From contig NZ_CP018788.1 of assembly GCF_002139915.1 (NCBI RefSeq), forward strand, positions 992,001 to 1,056,000: 64,000 bases of DNA, read 5' to 3'. This DNA comes from Campylobacter devanensis (lineage in GTDB: Bacteria > Campylobacterota > Campylobacteria > Campylobacterales > Campylobacteraceae). The notes beneath the pieces were generated by a model, which worked only from the letters and a program-made list of their open reading frames with translations, was not told the origin of the DNA and ran no database searches. Positions 1 through 9,644 of this stretch are shown here, piece by piece. A program made the position numbers and the translations under genes. Position 1 is the stretch's first letter, and each line of letters opens with the position of its first letter.

Positions 1-290
1 ATTGCCATAGTTGTCGTCTTGGCAAATGGTATGAAACAGGACGCGGCAAAGAGCTATTTAGCAAATATCAACACTATGCTAAATTAGAACCAGTTCATAA
101 AGATGTTCATGAAAATATCGCCAACGCACACAAAATAATGGTAGAACACGGCAAGACAAATGGGTGTTTAGATAAAATTTATAAACAACTAAATGCGGCT
201 GAGAGTGCAAGCAAATCTGTTATAGATATTTTAAATACTCTATTAAATGAGAGAATTATGGAGTTAAAAGTTAAATTTAATAAAAAATAA
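1..290 (+). CDS. C-terminal part of a CZB-domain chemoreceptor (partial)
   Basis: An open frame enters at base 3 and stops with TAA at 288-290, giving about 95 residues of a protein whose start lies outside the window. It opens with CHSCRLGKWYETGRGKELF and continues with H/Y/H-rich helices (KLEPVHKDVHENIANAH). This is the zinc-binding chemoreceptor (CZB) pattern, in which a Cys and several His residues hold zinc. Such domains usually sit at the C-terminus of soluble or membrane methyl-accepting chemotaxis proteins, for example the TlpD type of epsilonproteobacteria. The signalling domain is not visible, so a CZB domain on a different effector, such as a diguanylate cyclase, remains possible. 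Confidence 0.75.
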   Translation, partial: CHSCRLGKWYETGRGKELFSKYQHYAKLEPVHKDVHENIANAHKIMVEHGKTNGCLDKIYKQLNAAESASKSVIDILNTLLNERIMELKVKFNKK

Positions 291-295
291 CTATA

Positions 296-1285
296 TTAAA
301 ATAGTGTTGGCTCATCTATGCTTTGAGCCAATACAGCCTCTACATCTTCATAATTTTCAAAAACTAAAGCATATCTAAACTCATCAAGCTTTTTTATATC
401 TTCTATATCATCATATACAAAATCAGCCATAAACGCTACACTACTACTAGCCCTAGCACAGATAATAATATCACTAAATTTCTGCCTTAAAAGCGTAGCC
501 TCTAGCCTAAAAAGCTCTTCATCGCTTTCGCAAATTATCGCTCTATGACTTTGGCCAAATTCTTTAATCACAAAAAATTTATCAACAAAAATCGCCTTAA
601 AATGGCTAAATTTATCAAAACTATGAACCTTAAATCCCACACTATACTCATCAAAAAACCTCATCACACAAACTAAATCTTTTATAAAAATATTAGGAAA
701 TTTAAGCTCACTATAGTAATTATTTTTAAATAAAATCGTAGTGTAAAAAAGCGATCCATTATCCATAAGCTCATAATGTAAATCGCTTAGACTATCATCG
801 CTTAAACTTGCATGAGAAAAGCTAAGTCTATCAATCATCGCCTCATCATAGCTTAAAACTACCATATCGTTTTCTGCCTCAAGTATCTGCATAAAAGCTT
901 TACTAATATCACAGCTAAATAGACACATCGATCTAGGTAGATATAAACACTCTAAAATCGAGCTTTGTAACTTTGTAAGATGGATGAAATTTAGCTCTTT
1001 TTGTGCTGAGAGAAATCTCATCAATCTTATCATCGCCATAACCACGCTATCAACTTTGATTATTGCTATTTCATCATCTTTGCTATTTAAGCTCAAATCA
1101 GTGATAATAGCATAAGCTCCACTTTTGATAGCGAGCAATGCGTCATCTATCGTCGCATTTAGAGCAAAATAAGCCATGCCAACTTTAACCAAATTTGGAT
1201 CTAGACAAAATCCATTTATCATACTGATTTTTGGGCTATTTTTTAACTCGCCATTTAATAGCGTGGTTAGGTTTTCTATTCTCAT
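296..1285 (-). CDS. Conserved hypothetical protein, MurF-N-like, partner of metG
   Basis: 329 residues, no signal peptide and no membrane segment. The first 100 residues (a run reading YFALNATIDDALLAIKSGA, then an alternating beta/alpha pattern) resemble the small N-terminal substrate domain of MurE/MurF ligases. No ATP-binding GKT motif follows, so it is not a Mur ligase. The ATG follows directly on the metG stop codon with GGATAG as a weak ribosome site, so it is the last gene of the metG operon. From memory, an orphan gene occupies the same place in C. jejuni (Cj0837c region). The product is probably cytoplasmic and its function is unknown. Confidence 0.6.
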   Translation of the reverse strand: MRIENLTTLLNGELKNSPKISMINGFCLDPNLVKVGMAYFALNATIDDALLAIKSGAYAIITDLSLNSKDDEIAIIKVDSVVMAMIRLMRFLSAQKELNFIHLTKLQSSILECLYLPRSMCLFSCDISKAFMQILEAENDMVVLSYDEAMIDRLSFSHASLSDDSLSDLHYELMDNGSLFYTTILFKNNYYSELKFPNIFIKDLVCVMRFFDEYSVGFKVHSFDKFSHFKAIFVDKFFVIKEFGQSHRAIICESDEELFRLEATLLRQKFSDIIICARASSSVAFMADFVYDDIEDIKKLDEFRYALVFENYEDVEAVLAQSIDEPTLF

Positions 1286-3178
1286 CTATCCTACAATTGC
1301 TCCATTTTTTACACTTGCGTGAGTACCTAGAAGCGTTAGGCTCCCATCTTCAGCGCTAAGAATCATACCTTCACTTAAATGTTTAAATATCTTAGCTGGT
1401 TTTAAATTAGCTAAGACGCAAACTTGTTTGCCTATTAGGCTTTTTGGCTCATAATACTTAGCTATACCGCTGATAATCTGTCTTGGCTTCTCTTCGCCTA
1501 GATCGATTTTAAATTTAAGCAATTTATCACTACCTTCGATATTATCGCATTCTAAGATAGTTCCTACCTTTATAACACACTTTTTAAAATCATCAATTTT
1601 AATCTCTTCATCTTTTGATTTAATCTCATCTATTTTAGCCACCGGTGCTGGCGCCATCAGCTCGTGTTCTATCTTGGCAAATAGAGGAGTTGTGGCGTTG
1701 GCTTTAAAGTTGATTAAATTTGAGTTTATTATTAGCTCATTATAGCTATTTGTATTGATTTCAAATTCCAAAGTATCGGCTATTTTTTGAGCAGTTTGTG
1801 GCATAGCTGGACTTAGCAAAATAGCAACCCTAGCCAAAAGATTTGCCACCAATGCCACCAAGGCATTTGCTTCATCAAATTTATTATTCTTTACCAAATT
1901 CCAAGGCTCATATTTAGCGATAGTGGCATTTGCTATATTTAAAACCTTCCAAAGCTCTTCTAAATATCTATTTGGAGCGATATCTTCTAAACTAGCAAGT
2001 GCTTGGTCTATATGTATTTTTGAAGCTTCAAGCTCACTAGAATAAAACTCTTTTACATTATTTGAATTAATTATATTAGCTGAGTATTTTGAACTCATAC
2101 CCACTATTCTACTTAGCAAATTCCCTAAATCATTGCTCAATTCGCTATTTATACGATCTATCAAGGCTCTTTGTGAAAAATCCCCATCTTGACCAAACGG
2201 CACCTCTCTTAATAGAAAATATCTAAACGCCTCTAATCCATAAGTATCGGCCACCTCTTTTGGATTTACCACATTGCCAAGGCTCTTGCTCATCTTAACC
2301 CCATCTCTAGTCCACCATCCATGCGCTGCTACGCTTACTGGTAAAGGCAAGTCAAGACTCATCAAAAATGCCGGCCAATAGACCGCATGAAAACGCAAAA
2401 TATCCTTACCAACTATATGTAAGGTGTTATTCCAATACTCCATTCTCTCTTCATCTCTAGTGTATCCTAAGGCTGAGAGATAATTAACTAGCGCATCTAG
2501 CCATACATACATCACATGTTTTGGCTCATTTAGCTCTTTTGGTAGTTTAATCCCCCACTCAAAGCTGGTTCTAGTGATGGATAGATCCTTTAGACCGCCT
2601 TTTACAAAGCTTATAACCTCATTTTTCTTGCCTTTTGGTAGGACGCATTTGTCATTTTCATACCATTTTAACAATCTATCTTGGTATTTTGATAGAGCAA
2701 AAAAGTAACTCTCCTCTTTTACCAACCTAGTCTTTTTACCGCAATCAGGACAGCACTCATCATCTATTAGCTGATTAGCAGCAAAAAAGCTCTCACAACT
2801 CACGCAATAGCTACCCTCATACTCGCCCTTATAGATATCTCCATTTTTAAGCATTTTAATAAAGACATTTTGGCTAGTTACCTTATGATACTCATCGGTT
2901 GTGCGTATGAAGTGATCATAGCTTATACCAAACTCATCCCATAAGGCTTTGAATTTCGCACTTATCTCATCTGCGTACTCTTTTGGGCTTTTGCCTCTAG
3001 CCTTAGCGGCCTCTTCTATCTTTTGGCCATGCTCATCTGTGCCTGTAAGAAAAAAGACATCATCGCCCCTTAAGCGATAAAATCTAGCCAAGGTATCGCA
3101 GATTATCGTAGTATAAGCGTGTCCGATATGTGGGACATCATTGACATAATATATTGGTGTGGTTATAAATTTTTTCAT
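1286..3178 (-). CDS. metG: Methionyl-tRNA synthetase
   Basis: Charges tRNA-Met with methionine. Numbered from the second of two adjacent ATGs (3178; AAGGA lies 5 nt before it, but only 2 nt before the ATG at 3181), the 630-residue protein has HIGH at 17-20 and KMSKS at 295-299. A zinc knuckle is formed by C125/C128 and C142-C146. A C-terminal EMAP/Trbp111-type tRNA-binding domain lies at about 530-630 (DFKKCVIKVGTILECDNIEG onward). All class I landmarks are present and the length is typical of bacterial MetRS with a fused C-terminal domain. It is transcribed with the orphan downstream and with fbp and mobB upstream. Confidence 0.97.
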   Translation of the reverse strand: MKKFITTPIYYVNDVPHIGHAYTTIICDTLARFYRLRGDDVFFLTGTDEHGQKIEEAAKARGKSPKEYADEISAKFKALWDEFGISYDHFIRTTDEYHKVTSQNVFIKMLKNGDIYKGEYEGSYCVSCESFFAANQLIDDECCPDCGKKTRLVKEESYFFALSKYQDRLLKWYENDKCVLPKGKKNEVISFVKGGLKDLSITRTSFEWGIKLPKELNEPKHVMYVWLDALVNYLSALGYTRDEERMEYWNNTLHIVGKDILRFHAVYWPAFLMSLDLPLPVSVAAHGWWTRDGVKMSKSLGNVVNPKEVADTYGLEAFRYFLLREVPFGQDGDFSQRALIDRINSELSNDLGNLLSRIVGMSSKYSANIINSNNVKEFYSSELEASKIHIDQALASLEDIAPNRYLEELWKVLNIANATIAKYEPWNLVKNNKFDEANALVALVANLLARVAILLSPAMPQTAQKIADTLEFEINTNSYNELIINSNLINFKANATTPLFAKIEHELMAPAPVAKIDEIKSKDEEIKIDDFKKCVIKVGTILECDNIEGSDKLLKFKIDLGEEKPRQIISGIAKYYEPKSLIGKQVCVLANLKPAKIFKHLSEGMILSAEDGSLTLLGTHASVKNGAIVG

Positions 3179-3196
3179 CATCTTCCTTTAAATTTG

Positions 3197-3514
3197 TTAA
3201 AAATCAAATTGACCGCCACGGCCTTCATTCATCTTTTCATATGTGGATTTGACATAATTTTCCCTTATATCGCACTCAAAAATCCTATCACAATCCATAC
3301 AACTACTTAGATTATTTGCCTTTTGGCAATCTTTGAGCCTAGCTGTGGCAATATCAAATTGTAAAATTACAAACTCCTTAATCCTATCACAGCCAAAGAC
3401 CCGTTGACACTTTGAGCAGCTATCTCCAGATGAGTTTTGAGCGATACAATTTTTTAGCGCTATCTTTTTGGATTCTAGCTCATCAATAGCGCTAAATTCG
3501 GTAATTTCAGCCAT
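3197..3514 (-). CDS. Cysteine-rich hypothetical protein with duplicated C-x2-C motif
   Basis: About 105 residues from the ATG at 3514, which overlaps the fbp stop by 8 bases; a longer frame from 3580 would overlap fbp by 74 bases and is unlikely. The protein holds two similar cysteine units, [16 protein letters not shown] and [17 protein letters not shown], each C-x2-C-x4/5-C, suggesting metal or redox binding, and ends with GRGGQFDF. No enzyme family is recognised. It sits between fbp and metG, apparently as in C. jejuni (Cj0839c region), so it is a conserved lineage-specific gene rather than noise. Confidence 0.6.
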   Translation of the reverse strand: MAEITEFSAIDELESKKIALKNCIAQNSSGDSCSKCQRVFGCDRIKEFVILQFDIATARLKDCQKANNLSSCMDCDRIFECDIRENYVKSTYEKMNEGRGGQFDF

Positions 3515-4340
3515 TTTTGACTCTATCAATCTCAAATTTAGACCCAAAATAACAAGGCGTAGTTTGGTGAGTCTTTTCAATTTTGATATCTAATAAACTA
3601 TCATTTACCCCATCAGTTGTGGCACCACCAGCCTTTTCATATATATAGGCAAATGGTAAAACCTCAAAAGCAACCCTAAGCTTGCCATTTGGCGCATCAG
3701 GCGTGGCTGGATAGCTAAATAACCCGCCGCCTTTTAGTAAAACTTGATGAAGATCGCTTACCATAGCGCCACTATATCTAAGCCTATAGCCATCATCAAA
3801 TAGCGATTTTATCATAGCTCTATGAGAGTCGCTCCAGCCCTTTTGTGTGCCACCTGTGGCATTTATCTTGCCTCTGTCTTTTAACTCTAAATTTTTGATA
3901 AATTTAAACTCATTATCTCTATTTAACCTAAATAATCTCACGCTATCATCGCACACTACCATCTCAAGCCTTGGGCCATAAACTACATAAATCGCCCCTA
4001 CTAAACTCCTAGCATCCAAAGAGCCTTTATAAATCCCAAATATCGATCCAACAGCGAAATTCACATCCACCAAGCTACTACCATCAAGTGGATCATAAGC
4101 TATAATATAATCTGCATTTGAGTTTATCTCTAAAATAGACTCTTTTTCTTCACTAATTATAGCCTTGATATTGCTAAGTTTTTTCAATCTATTTTCTATT
4201 ATCTCATCACTTAATATATCGAGCTTTAATTGAGTATCACCTGTGGAATTTGAGCTTTTGGCATAGCTAAAATCACCATATTTTAGTAGTTCGCTAATCT
4301 CTATAGCGATCTTCTCAACTGCTTTTATAATCTCTTTCAT
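3507..4340 (-). CDS. fbp: Fructose-1,6-bisphosphatase class I
   Basis: 277 residues. Hydrolyses fructose-1,6-bisphosphate to fructose-6-phosphate in gluconeogenesis, which matters in Campylobacter because many strains do not use glucose. The class I signature DPLDGSS is at 83-89, with upstream metal-binding acidic residues EE at 64-65. The C-terminal substrate region includes [18 protein letters not shown], with [20 protein letters not shown] after it. The length is somewhat short for the family (about 330 in E. coli) but usual for epsilonproteobacteria. The start ATG has AAGGTG upstream and lies right after the mobB stop. Confidence 0.93.
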   Translation of the reverse strand: MKEIIKAVEKIAIEISELLKYGDFSYAKSSNSTGDTQLKLDILSDEIIENRLKKLSNIKAIISEEKESILEINSNADYIIAYDPLDGSSLVDVNFAVGSIFGIYKGSLDARSLVGAIYVVYGPRLEMVVCDDSVRLFRLNRDNEFKFIKNLELKDRGKINATGGTQKGWSDSHRAMIKSLFDDGYRLRYSGAMVSDLHQVLLKGGGLFSYPATPDAPNGKLRVAFEVLPFAYIYEKAGGATTDGVNDSLLDIKIEKTHQTTPCYFGSKFEIDRVKNG

Positions 4341-4341
4341 T

Positions 4342-4902
4342 TTACACCTTTTTTGCGTTTTTATCTATCCATTTTATAATCTCATCTATATCTTCAAGAC
4401 CAAATTTATCCCCACAAGTATCAAACTCAACATTACTAGCAAAAGCATCGCTAAATGGGATAAAATCATCTATAACCTCATCTCTAAATATAGTAATTCT
4501 AGGAAGTTTTAAGCTCTTTAAGCCCTCAATTATCAAATAATCAAACTCACCAAAATGAGCCACTAAAATCTCTAGCTCACTATCAAAATTATCCAAATTT
4601 GGCTCAAATTTCTCATTTTTATCTCTGTGTGATTGCGAGCTTATCCTATCTTTACCACCAAATAGCCCACTTTGTAAAAAAATTGATGTTCTATTTGGGC
4701 TTACTACTGCGACATCTACGCCGATACTACTATATATATAGCTATCCTTGCCAGGATAATCAAATTTCGCCTTATCACCTGGATCGTGCTTTGTTATCAC
4801 AACCTTAAATCCACGAGATATAAGCTCTTTTGCTACCTTAGATATGAGCGTTGTCTTGCCGCTTCCACTAGCTCCGCTAAAAGCTACAGCCAATCTTTTA
4901 AT
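4342..4902 (-). CDS. mobB: Molybdopterin-guanine dinucleotide biosynthesis adapter MobB
   Basis: P-loop GTP-binding protein that assists MobA in attaching GMP to molybdopterin for enzymes such as formate dehydrogenase and nitrate reductase. Walker A GASGSGKT is near the N-terminus, followed by the MobB-type segment [20 protein letters not shown] and [11 protein letters not shown]. The first conventional start is TTG at 4893, but its Shine-Dalgarno would be about 15 nt away. An ATT codon at 4902-4900 lies 6 nt behind AAGGA and would add three residues (M-K-R), giving the same N-terminal spacing as E. coli MobB. I therefore set the start at 4902, as inference. It is first in the mobB-fbp-orphan-metG group. 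Confidence 0.88.
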   Translation of the reverse strand: MKRLAVAFSGASGSGKTTLISKVAKELISRGFKVVITKHDPGDKAKFDYPGKDSYIYSSIGVDVAVVSPNRTSIFLQSGLFGGKDRISSQSHRDKNEKFEPNLDNFDSELEILVAHFGEFDYLIIEGLKSLKLPRITIFRDEVIDDFIPFSDAFASNVEFDTCGDKFGLEDIDEIIKWIDKNAKKV

Positions 4903-4968
4903 GATATATCCTTTTTTGAATTTCTCATAATTTTAGCCAAAAAAATCTTAAAAAATGAAATTATAAAT

Positions 4969-6066
4969 TTATTTAAAATAGCGTATCAAATCGCTAAAAA
5001 CCTCATAAAGCTTCGCTACTTCATCTATGCTTACTCTCTCATTGAGTGCGTGAATTCTATCATTTACCACACCAAATTCCACCACAGGCACCCCAAAAGC
5101 CGCAAAATACCTAGCATCACTTGTCCCACCAGTCGTGCTAAGCTCAGGCCTAACCCCGCAAATTCTATTAATGCTATCTATCAAATTCGTAACAATTTTG
5201 GAATCTGCATCTGTCAAAAATGGCTTTGAACTCTCCTTAAGAGTTAGCTCATAATCAAGCCCATTAAATATATGCTCGCAATATTGCTTAACATCTTCAT
5301 AGCTTGTTAGGTCTGAATTTCTGATATTAAACATTATTTTAAGCTCACTTGGCGTTACATTACAAACTTCCATACCGCCCCTAATATCAGTGATTACTAT
5401 CTTTGAAGGGTCAAAATATCTACTTCCAGCATCCATATCATATCCAGCAAAATTAGCCAACACGGCACTTGCTTGATGGATTGGATTGATACATTTAGAT
5501 GGATAAGCCGCATGACCTTGAATGCCATTAACCTTGATAACACCATTGATAGAGCCACGGCGACCTATCTTTATCATATCACCAATTTTATTAGTAGATG
5601 TAGGCTCGGCCACAATAGCAAAATCAGGCAAAGAGTTATTATCCTTTAGATATTTTAACGCCTCTTTAGTTCCATAAATCCCATCACCCTCTTCATCGCT
5701 TGTCAAAATAATAGTTAAACTCCCATCAAATTCCCTAGCATCCTTACACGCTTGTAGTATCGCTGCTACTCCACTTTTCATATCTTGGGCACCTCTAGCA
5801 TAGATATATCCATCTTTTTGCTCTGGCTCAAATGGATCACTACTCCATCCATCTCCTGGTGGGACTACATCGATATGCCCAGCAAAGCATAAATTTAGCC
5901 CATCACCAAATTTTTTACTAAGGATTAAATTCTTAACCCCATTAATATCCAAAAGCTTAGCATCAAACTCACTCATAAGTAGCGTGATGTAATTCATAGC
6001 ACCATCATCATCTGGCGTGATACTTCTAAATTTCAATAGCTCTTTTAAAAGCTCTATAACTTCCAT
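4969..6066 (-). CDS. dapE: Succinyl-diaminopimelate desuccinylase
   Basis: 365 residues, M20-family dinuclear zinc hydrolase. It converts N-succinyl-LL-diaminopimelate to LL-diaminopimelate for lysine and peptidoglycan synthesis. Metal and catalytic residues are visible: H64-x-D66 in [11 protein letters not shown]95 in [10 protein letters not shown], and E125/E126 in SDEEGDG; the C-terminal [11 protein letters not shown] motif is typical of DapE rather than ArgE. Length matches the family (about 365-380). The stop of the LysE-type gene upstream lies within 2 bases of its start, and mutS2 overlaps further upstream, so the three form one unit, an order I remember from C. jejuni. Confidence 0.95.
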   Translation of the reverse strand: MEVIELLKELLKFRSITPDDDGAMNYITLLMSEFDAKLLDINGVKNLILSKKFGDGLNLCFAGHIDVVPPGDGWSSDPFEPEQKDGYIYARGAQDMKSGVAAILQACKDAREFDGSLTIILTSDEEGDGIYGTKEALKYLKDNNSLPDFAIVAEPTSTNKIGDMIKIGRRGSINGVIKVNGIQGHAAYPSKCINPIHQASAVLANFAGYDMDAGSRYFDPSKIVITDIRGGMEVCNVTPSELKIMFNIRNSDLTSYEDVKQYCEHIFNGLDYELTLKESSKPFLTDADSKIVTNLIDSINRICGVRPELSTTGGTSDARYFAAFGVPVVEFGVVNDRIHALNERVSIDEVAKLYEVFSDLIRYFK

Positions 6067-6067
6067 T

Positions 6068-6676
6068 TTAACCCTTTAAAAATGTATTAAATATCAGCAT
6101 AATAGCAAATCCCGCCATTAAAATCGCCGAGATATATGCAAATGCCATTTGAGTTTTTGCCCCTATAAATTTGCGTGAGCGACTAACTATAAAAGACAAA
6201 AACACCACCCAACTCACTATACTAACAACCAACCCGGTAAAGCCCATAATCACACTAGGCAGTATCATAAACACACCGCTAACAGAGAGCCAAAAGCCAA
6301 TTATATATGGATTTAAAATATTCATTAAAGCCCCCTTAATAAAACAGCTCCAAAATCCCCCTGATAATCCAGTTTTTTGCCTAGCTAAACTCTTAGCGCT
6401 TTTTAGTGTAAAATATGCAATATATAACAAAAATAGCGCCCCAAAAATAGCTAAAATTTGAGTTAATATCTCATTTTGGCTAAATTTCAAAAGACCAAAA
6501 TTAATAGCCAAAAGATAGCCTACATCTACAGCCATCGCCCCTAGACCAATAGCTAGCCCAAGGCGAAATTTAACCAAAGCATAACTCATAATCAAGATAT
6601 TCACAGGCCCAATAGGCACCGCCGCACCAAAACCCAAAATAGCACCGCTTAAAAATCCCCCAATACTATCTATCAT
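6068..6676 (-). CDS. LysE/RhtB-family amino-acid exporter
   Basis: 202 residues, six predicted hydrophobic segments. The N-terminal stretch [20 protein letters not shown] carries the G-x-x-x-G-P signature of LysE/RhtB/CadD exporters, so it probably exports an amino acid or small metabolite across the inner membrane; the substrate cannot be read from the sequence. It overlaps the mutS2 stop by 4 bases (ATGA) and is followed by dapE after 1 base, so it is translated within the mutS2-dapE operon. Confidence 0.82.
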   Translation of the reverse strand: MIDSIGGFLSGAILGFGAAVPIGPVNILIMSYALVKFRLGLAIGLGAMAVDVGYLLAINFGLLKFSQNEILTQILAIFGALFLLYIAYFTLKSAKSLARQKTGLSGGFWSCFIKGALMNILNPYIIGFWLSVSGVFMILPSVIMGFTGLVVSIVSWVVFLSFIVSRSRKFIGAKTQMAFAYISAILMAGFAIMLIFNTFLKG

Positions 6677-8874
6677 AATTTCACCACTTTACTACCAAAT
6701 CCACCCTCGCTTGGCGCCCCATCTTTGAAGGCTTTGACGCTTGGATGGGATTTTAAAAACTCTTTTACGGCATACGCTAGCTTGCCTGTGCCGATACCAT
6801 GCTTTATTAAAACCTCATCAAATCCTGCTATCAAGGCATCAGAGATAAATTTATCTAATCTTTCAATCGCCTCATCGCTCCTAAGCCCATGAAGATCTAT
6901 CATCACGCTAGCAGAGTTTGGGCGAGATAGGCTTATATTTACGCTTTTTTGGTTATTTAATGGGCTTTGATTAGTAGGCTTTAAAAGCGATATTGGCACT
7001 CTTAGATTAACCCCATTGCTATCTATAATCGCATCATTTTTACTAAGGCTTAAGACCACGCCTTTAATCTTATCATATTTAACTCTATCACCTACTTTTA
7101 GCTCTATTGGCTCACTTAAAATCGTAGGCTTTTGGATAGATTTTGCTATGAAATTTGCGTTATTTAGGCTTCTTTGTTTCTCTTTTGTATCTTTTAAGTT
7201 TATCCCTCTTTTAGCCTCATTTATAGCTTTGTAAAATTCAGCTTCTAATGAGCTTAATCTCGCTCTTAGCGTCTCATCGGCTCTGATTTTAGCCTCTTTT
7301 AAATCCTTTAATAGCTCGTCTAATTTTAGCTCTTTTTCCTCTACGCTTTTAAGCTTTAATTTTAGCTCTAATTCTAAATTCAAAGCCTTAGATATCATCT
7401 CATTTAAATTCTCTTTATCATCGCCATAAGCGCTCTTAGCACTTGCTACAAGATTAGCTGGAATTCCATATCTACTAGCAGTCTCAAAGGCGTAAGATTT
7501 ACCTATAATTCCTTTTAAAAACTCATATTTAGGGCGTGAGTTTTGCTCATCATATAGTGCGGCTATCAGCTCAACTTCGCTATTTTTAGCTAGTAGCATA
7601 GCAAGTCGTTTGTGGTGAGTGGTTATAACCATTTTAATATCGCTACTCATCATTGAAGTTAGCAATACGCTATATAGACTAGCTGCCTCTTCAAAGTCCG
7701 TTCCTAGCTCTATCTCATCTACACCGATTAAAATCTGCTTTTTGCCTAAAATTTTAGAAAATCCTAGCATTCTACCAGCAAAAGTGGATATATCATTTTT
7801 GGAATTTTGTGGATCTTCTATTATAGCCTCAAACTCCTTAAAGCTACCAATGCTAGATTTAGTGCTATTTATGCTCATAGGAAGTAGATATTTAGCTAGT
7901 AATGCCGCACTCAATATACTCTTTAATAGCATACTTTTACCACCGGCATTTACCCCAGTGATTAAGAGAATTTTACCACGAAAATCCACGCTAATACGCT
8001 TTGGATTTTTAAGTGCTGGATGGGCAAATTCGCTCAAAATTATATCTTTGCTAGAATTAGCCAAAACAAAGTTATAATCCTTGCTCTTAGCAAAGCTCAC
8101 CCTAGCAATCAAACTATCTATATAATCAAAAGCTGAATTTATAAATTTCAAAAATGATAAATTTTTATGGAAAATAGCGCTAATTATCTTAGCATGCTCA
8201 AACAAAATCTCCTCTTTTTTATCTAGCAGATCGCTCTGTTCGCTCTTTAATTTACTGACAATATCAGGCAAAACATAGAAGTATCCACCGCTACTTCTAG
8301 CTATCACTGTGCCTTTTAAAGCGTGATTAAATCCGCCACGCACCAAAAGAGCTTCATTTGAGTTGATATAGTGAATTTGAGTATCGACTAGATATGGGCT
8401 TAAATGCTTGGTATAAATGAGCTTTTTTAAGCTCTCATCTATCTGCTTTTTTTTGTTTTTATAAGCTTCGTTTATAGATATTAAACGCTCATCAATGCTC
8501 TCTTTAAACTCCCCATTTTCATCAAAATAGTCACAAATTTTATCAATACTAGATGGAATTTCAATCTTATCTAGATATCCACGCATTTTATCACCGAAAT
8601 TTTGCGATTTTAGGTAGTTAAAATACTCTATAATCTTGCTAAATTCATATATCTCGCTGATATGTAAAACAGCTTGTTTAGATACTCTCATCAAGGCATC
8701 ATCTAAATTTGCTATCTCTTTTGGGCTTTTTAAATTTAGAGATGAAATTTCTTCTATTTTTTCATAATTTGCCTTACTATCCCCACTTATAAAAAGCGAT
8801 TTAGGCCTAGCTAAAAATTCATTATACGCACTCAAATACTCGCTTAAATCCAACTTCTCAAACAGCTCTTCCAT
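6673..8874 (-). CDS. mutS2: MutS2-type ATPase/endonuclease
   Basis: 733 residues from the ATG at 8874, which has GAGG in front; a longer frame would need a TTG that overlaps that site. A MutS core and clamp fills the first half, Walker A TGVNAGGKS is at 306-314, and a long charged coiled coil runs at about 500-580. A C-terminal Smr nuclease domain begins around 655 with DLHG and HGIGTGKL. There is no N-terminal mismatch-recognition domain, which separates MutS2 from MutS. Family roles are suppression of recombination and resolution or rescue of branched DNA or collided ribosomes; which applies here is not visible. Confidence 0.93.
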   Translation of the reverse strand: MEELFEKLDLSEYLSAYNEFLARPKSLFISGDSKANYEKIEEISSLNLKSPKEIANLDDALMRVSKQAVLHISEIYEFSKIIEYFNYLKSQNFGDKMRGYLDKIEIPSSIDKICDYFDENGEFKESIDERLISINEAYKNKKKQIDESLKKLIYTKHLSPYLVDTQIHYINSNEALLVRGGFNHALKGTVIARSSGGYFYVLPDIVSKLKSEQSDLLDKKEEILFEHAKIISAIFHKNLSFLKFINSAFDYIDSLIARVSFAKSKDYNFVLANSSKDIILSEFAHPALKNPKRISVDFRGKILLITGVNAGGKSMLLKSILSAALLAKYLLPMSINSTKSSIGSFKEFEAIIEDPQNSKNDISTFAGRMLGFSKILGKKQILIGVDEIELGTDFEEAASLYSVLLTSMMSSDIKMVITTHHKRLAMLLAKNSEVELIAALYDEQNSRPKYEFLKGIIGKSYAFETASRYGIPANLVASAKSAYGDDKENLNEMISKALNLELELKLKLKSVEEKELKLDELLKDLKEAKIRADETLRARLSSLEAEFYKAINEAKRGINLKDTKEKQRSLNNANFIAKSIQKPTILSEPIELKVGDRVKYDKIKGVVLSLSKNDAIIDSNGVNLRVPISLLKPTNQSPLNNQKSVNISLSRPNSASVMIDLHGLRSDEAIERLDKFISDALIAGFDEVLIKHGIGTGKLAYAVKEFLKSHPSVKAFKDGAPSEGGFGSKVVKL

Positions 8875-9018
8875 AAAACCTCGCAAAAAATAATTTAAAC
8901 CTCAATTATACTAATTTTGGCTTAAATCTATCCATTTTATGAGAGTTTGAATTAAATTTAACTTATCAAATTTAAATCTAAATTTAATAAATTTAAAAAT
9001 ATATTAAATTACTTTATA

Positions 9019-9047
9019 TTGACAAATAGCTATCTTATTGATATAAT
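9019..9047 (+). promoter_or_regulatory. Near-consensus sigma70 promoter of the osmC-ABC operon
   Basis: TTGACA at 9019-9024, a 17-base spacer, and TATAAT at 9042-9047. Both hexamers match consensus, which is unusual in Campylobacter, where the -35 is normally degenerate. The start codon at 9105 follows AAGGAG. This predicts strong, largely constitutive transcription; no operator repeat is obvious. Confidence 0.8.
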
Positions 9048-9104
9048 TCTCGCATTAAAAGATTAATATATCTTTTTACTATATTTTAATACAAGGAGAA
9101 AAAT

Positions 9105-9635
9105 ATGGCAAATTGTGCTATAAATTCATGTACTAGACTAGATCCAATTGACAAAGCTGGTCTAGAGGCTCTAATCAAAGCTGGAAAAGAGAATCCAGAT
9201 GTTATTAAGACACTTAAATGTCGCACAGTCGCAGAGGGTAAGTTTCGCCACGCAAACTATATAAGAAATCTACCTGCATACATAGTAGATGAGCCACCAA
9301 CACTACTTGGAGAAGATACCGCACCAAATCCTAGCGAAGCTGTTTTAGCTGCTCTTGGAAGTTGTATAGCAGTAGGAATCCACGCAAACGCAATCGCTCA
9401 AAATATAGTTATTACTAAACTTGAAGTTGAGCTTGAAGGAGACCTTAATATAACTGCAGTTTGGGGAACTGGCGATCTAAGCCAAAAGCCACTTGGCTTT
9501 ACAGATGTAAGAGTAAATGTGATATTAGAAAGCAACGCTGATAAGGCTAAACAAGACGCCCTAATAGCTCACGCTTTAAAATACTCACCAGTAGCAAATA
9601 CTTTGCTTAGAAATGTAAATTTAGAAGTTAAATAA
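9105..9635 (+). CDS. OsmC-family protein, lacking the usual second cysteine
   Basis: 176 residues, cytoplasmic, OsmC/Ohr fold: an N-terminal helix, then a beta-rich half and LAALGSCIAVGIHANAIAQN with the peroxidatic-type cysteine at 87. Thiol peroxidases of this family use a second Cys in the C-terminal helix; here the corresponding segment reads HALKYSPVANTL, with Ser161 where a Cys is expected. It may therefore not work as a classical two-cysteine organic hydroperoxide reductase. It is the first gene of an operon with a flavoprotein and an ABC importer, which points to a role in handling an imported thiol, sulfur or organic substrate (inference). Confidence 0.85.
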   Translation: MANCAINSCTRLDPIDKAGLEALIKAGKENPDVIKTLKCRTVAEGKFRHANYIRNLPAYIVDEPPTLLGEDTAPNPSEAVLAALGSCIAVGIHANAIAQNIVITKLEVELEGDLNITAVWGTGDLSQKPLGFTDVRVNVILESNADKAKQDALIAHALKYSPVANTLLRNVNLEVK

Positions 9636-9644
9636 GGATAAAAA

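Noticed and set aside
4786-5229. 147-residue frame on the plus strand over mobB and dapE
   Set aside because: Antisense to two well-supported genes, with no ribosome site and low-complexity hydrophobic/basic composition; it is a shadow of the coding strand.
7619-8077. 152-residue plus-strand frame inside mutS2
   Set aside because: Lies opposite the conserved ATPase region of mutS2; composition is that of an antisense frame.
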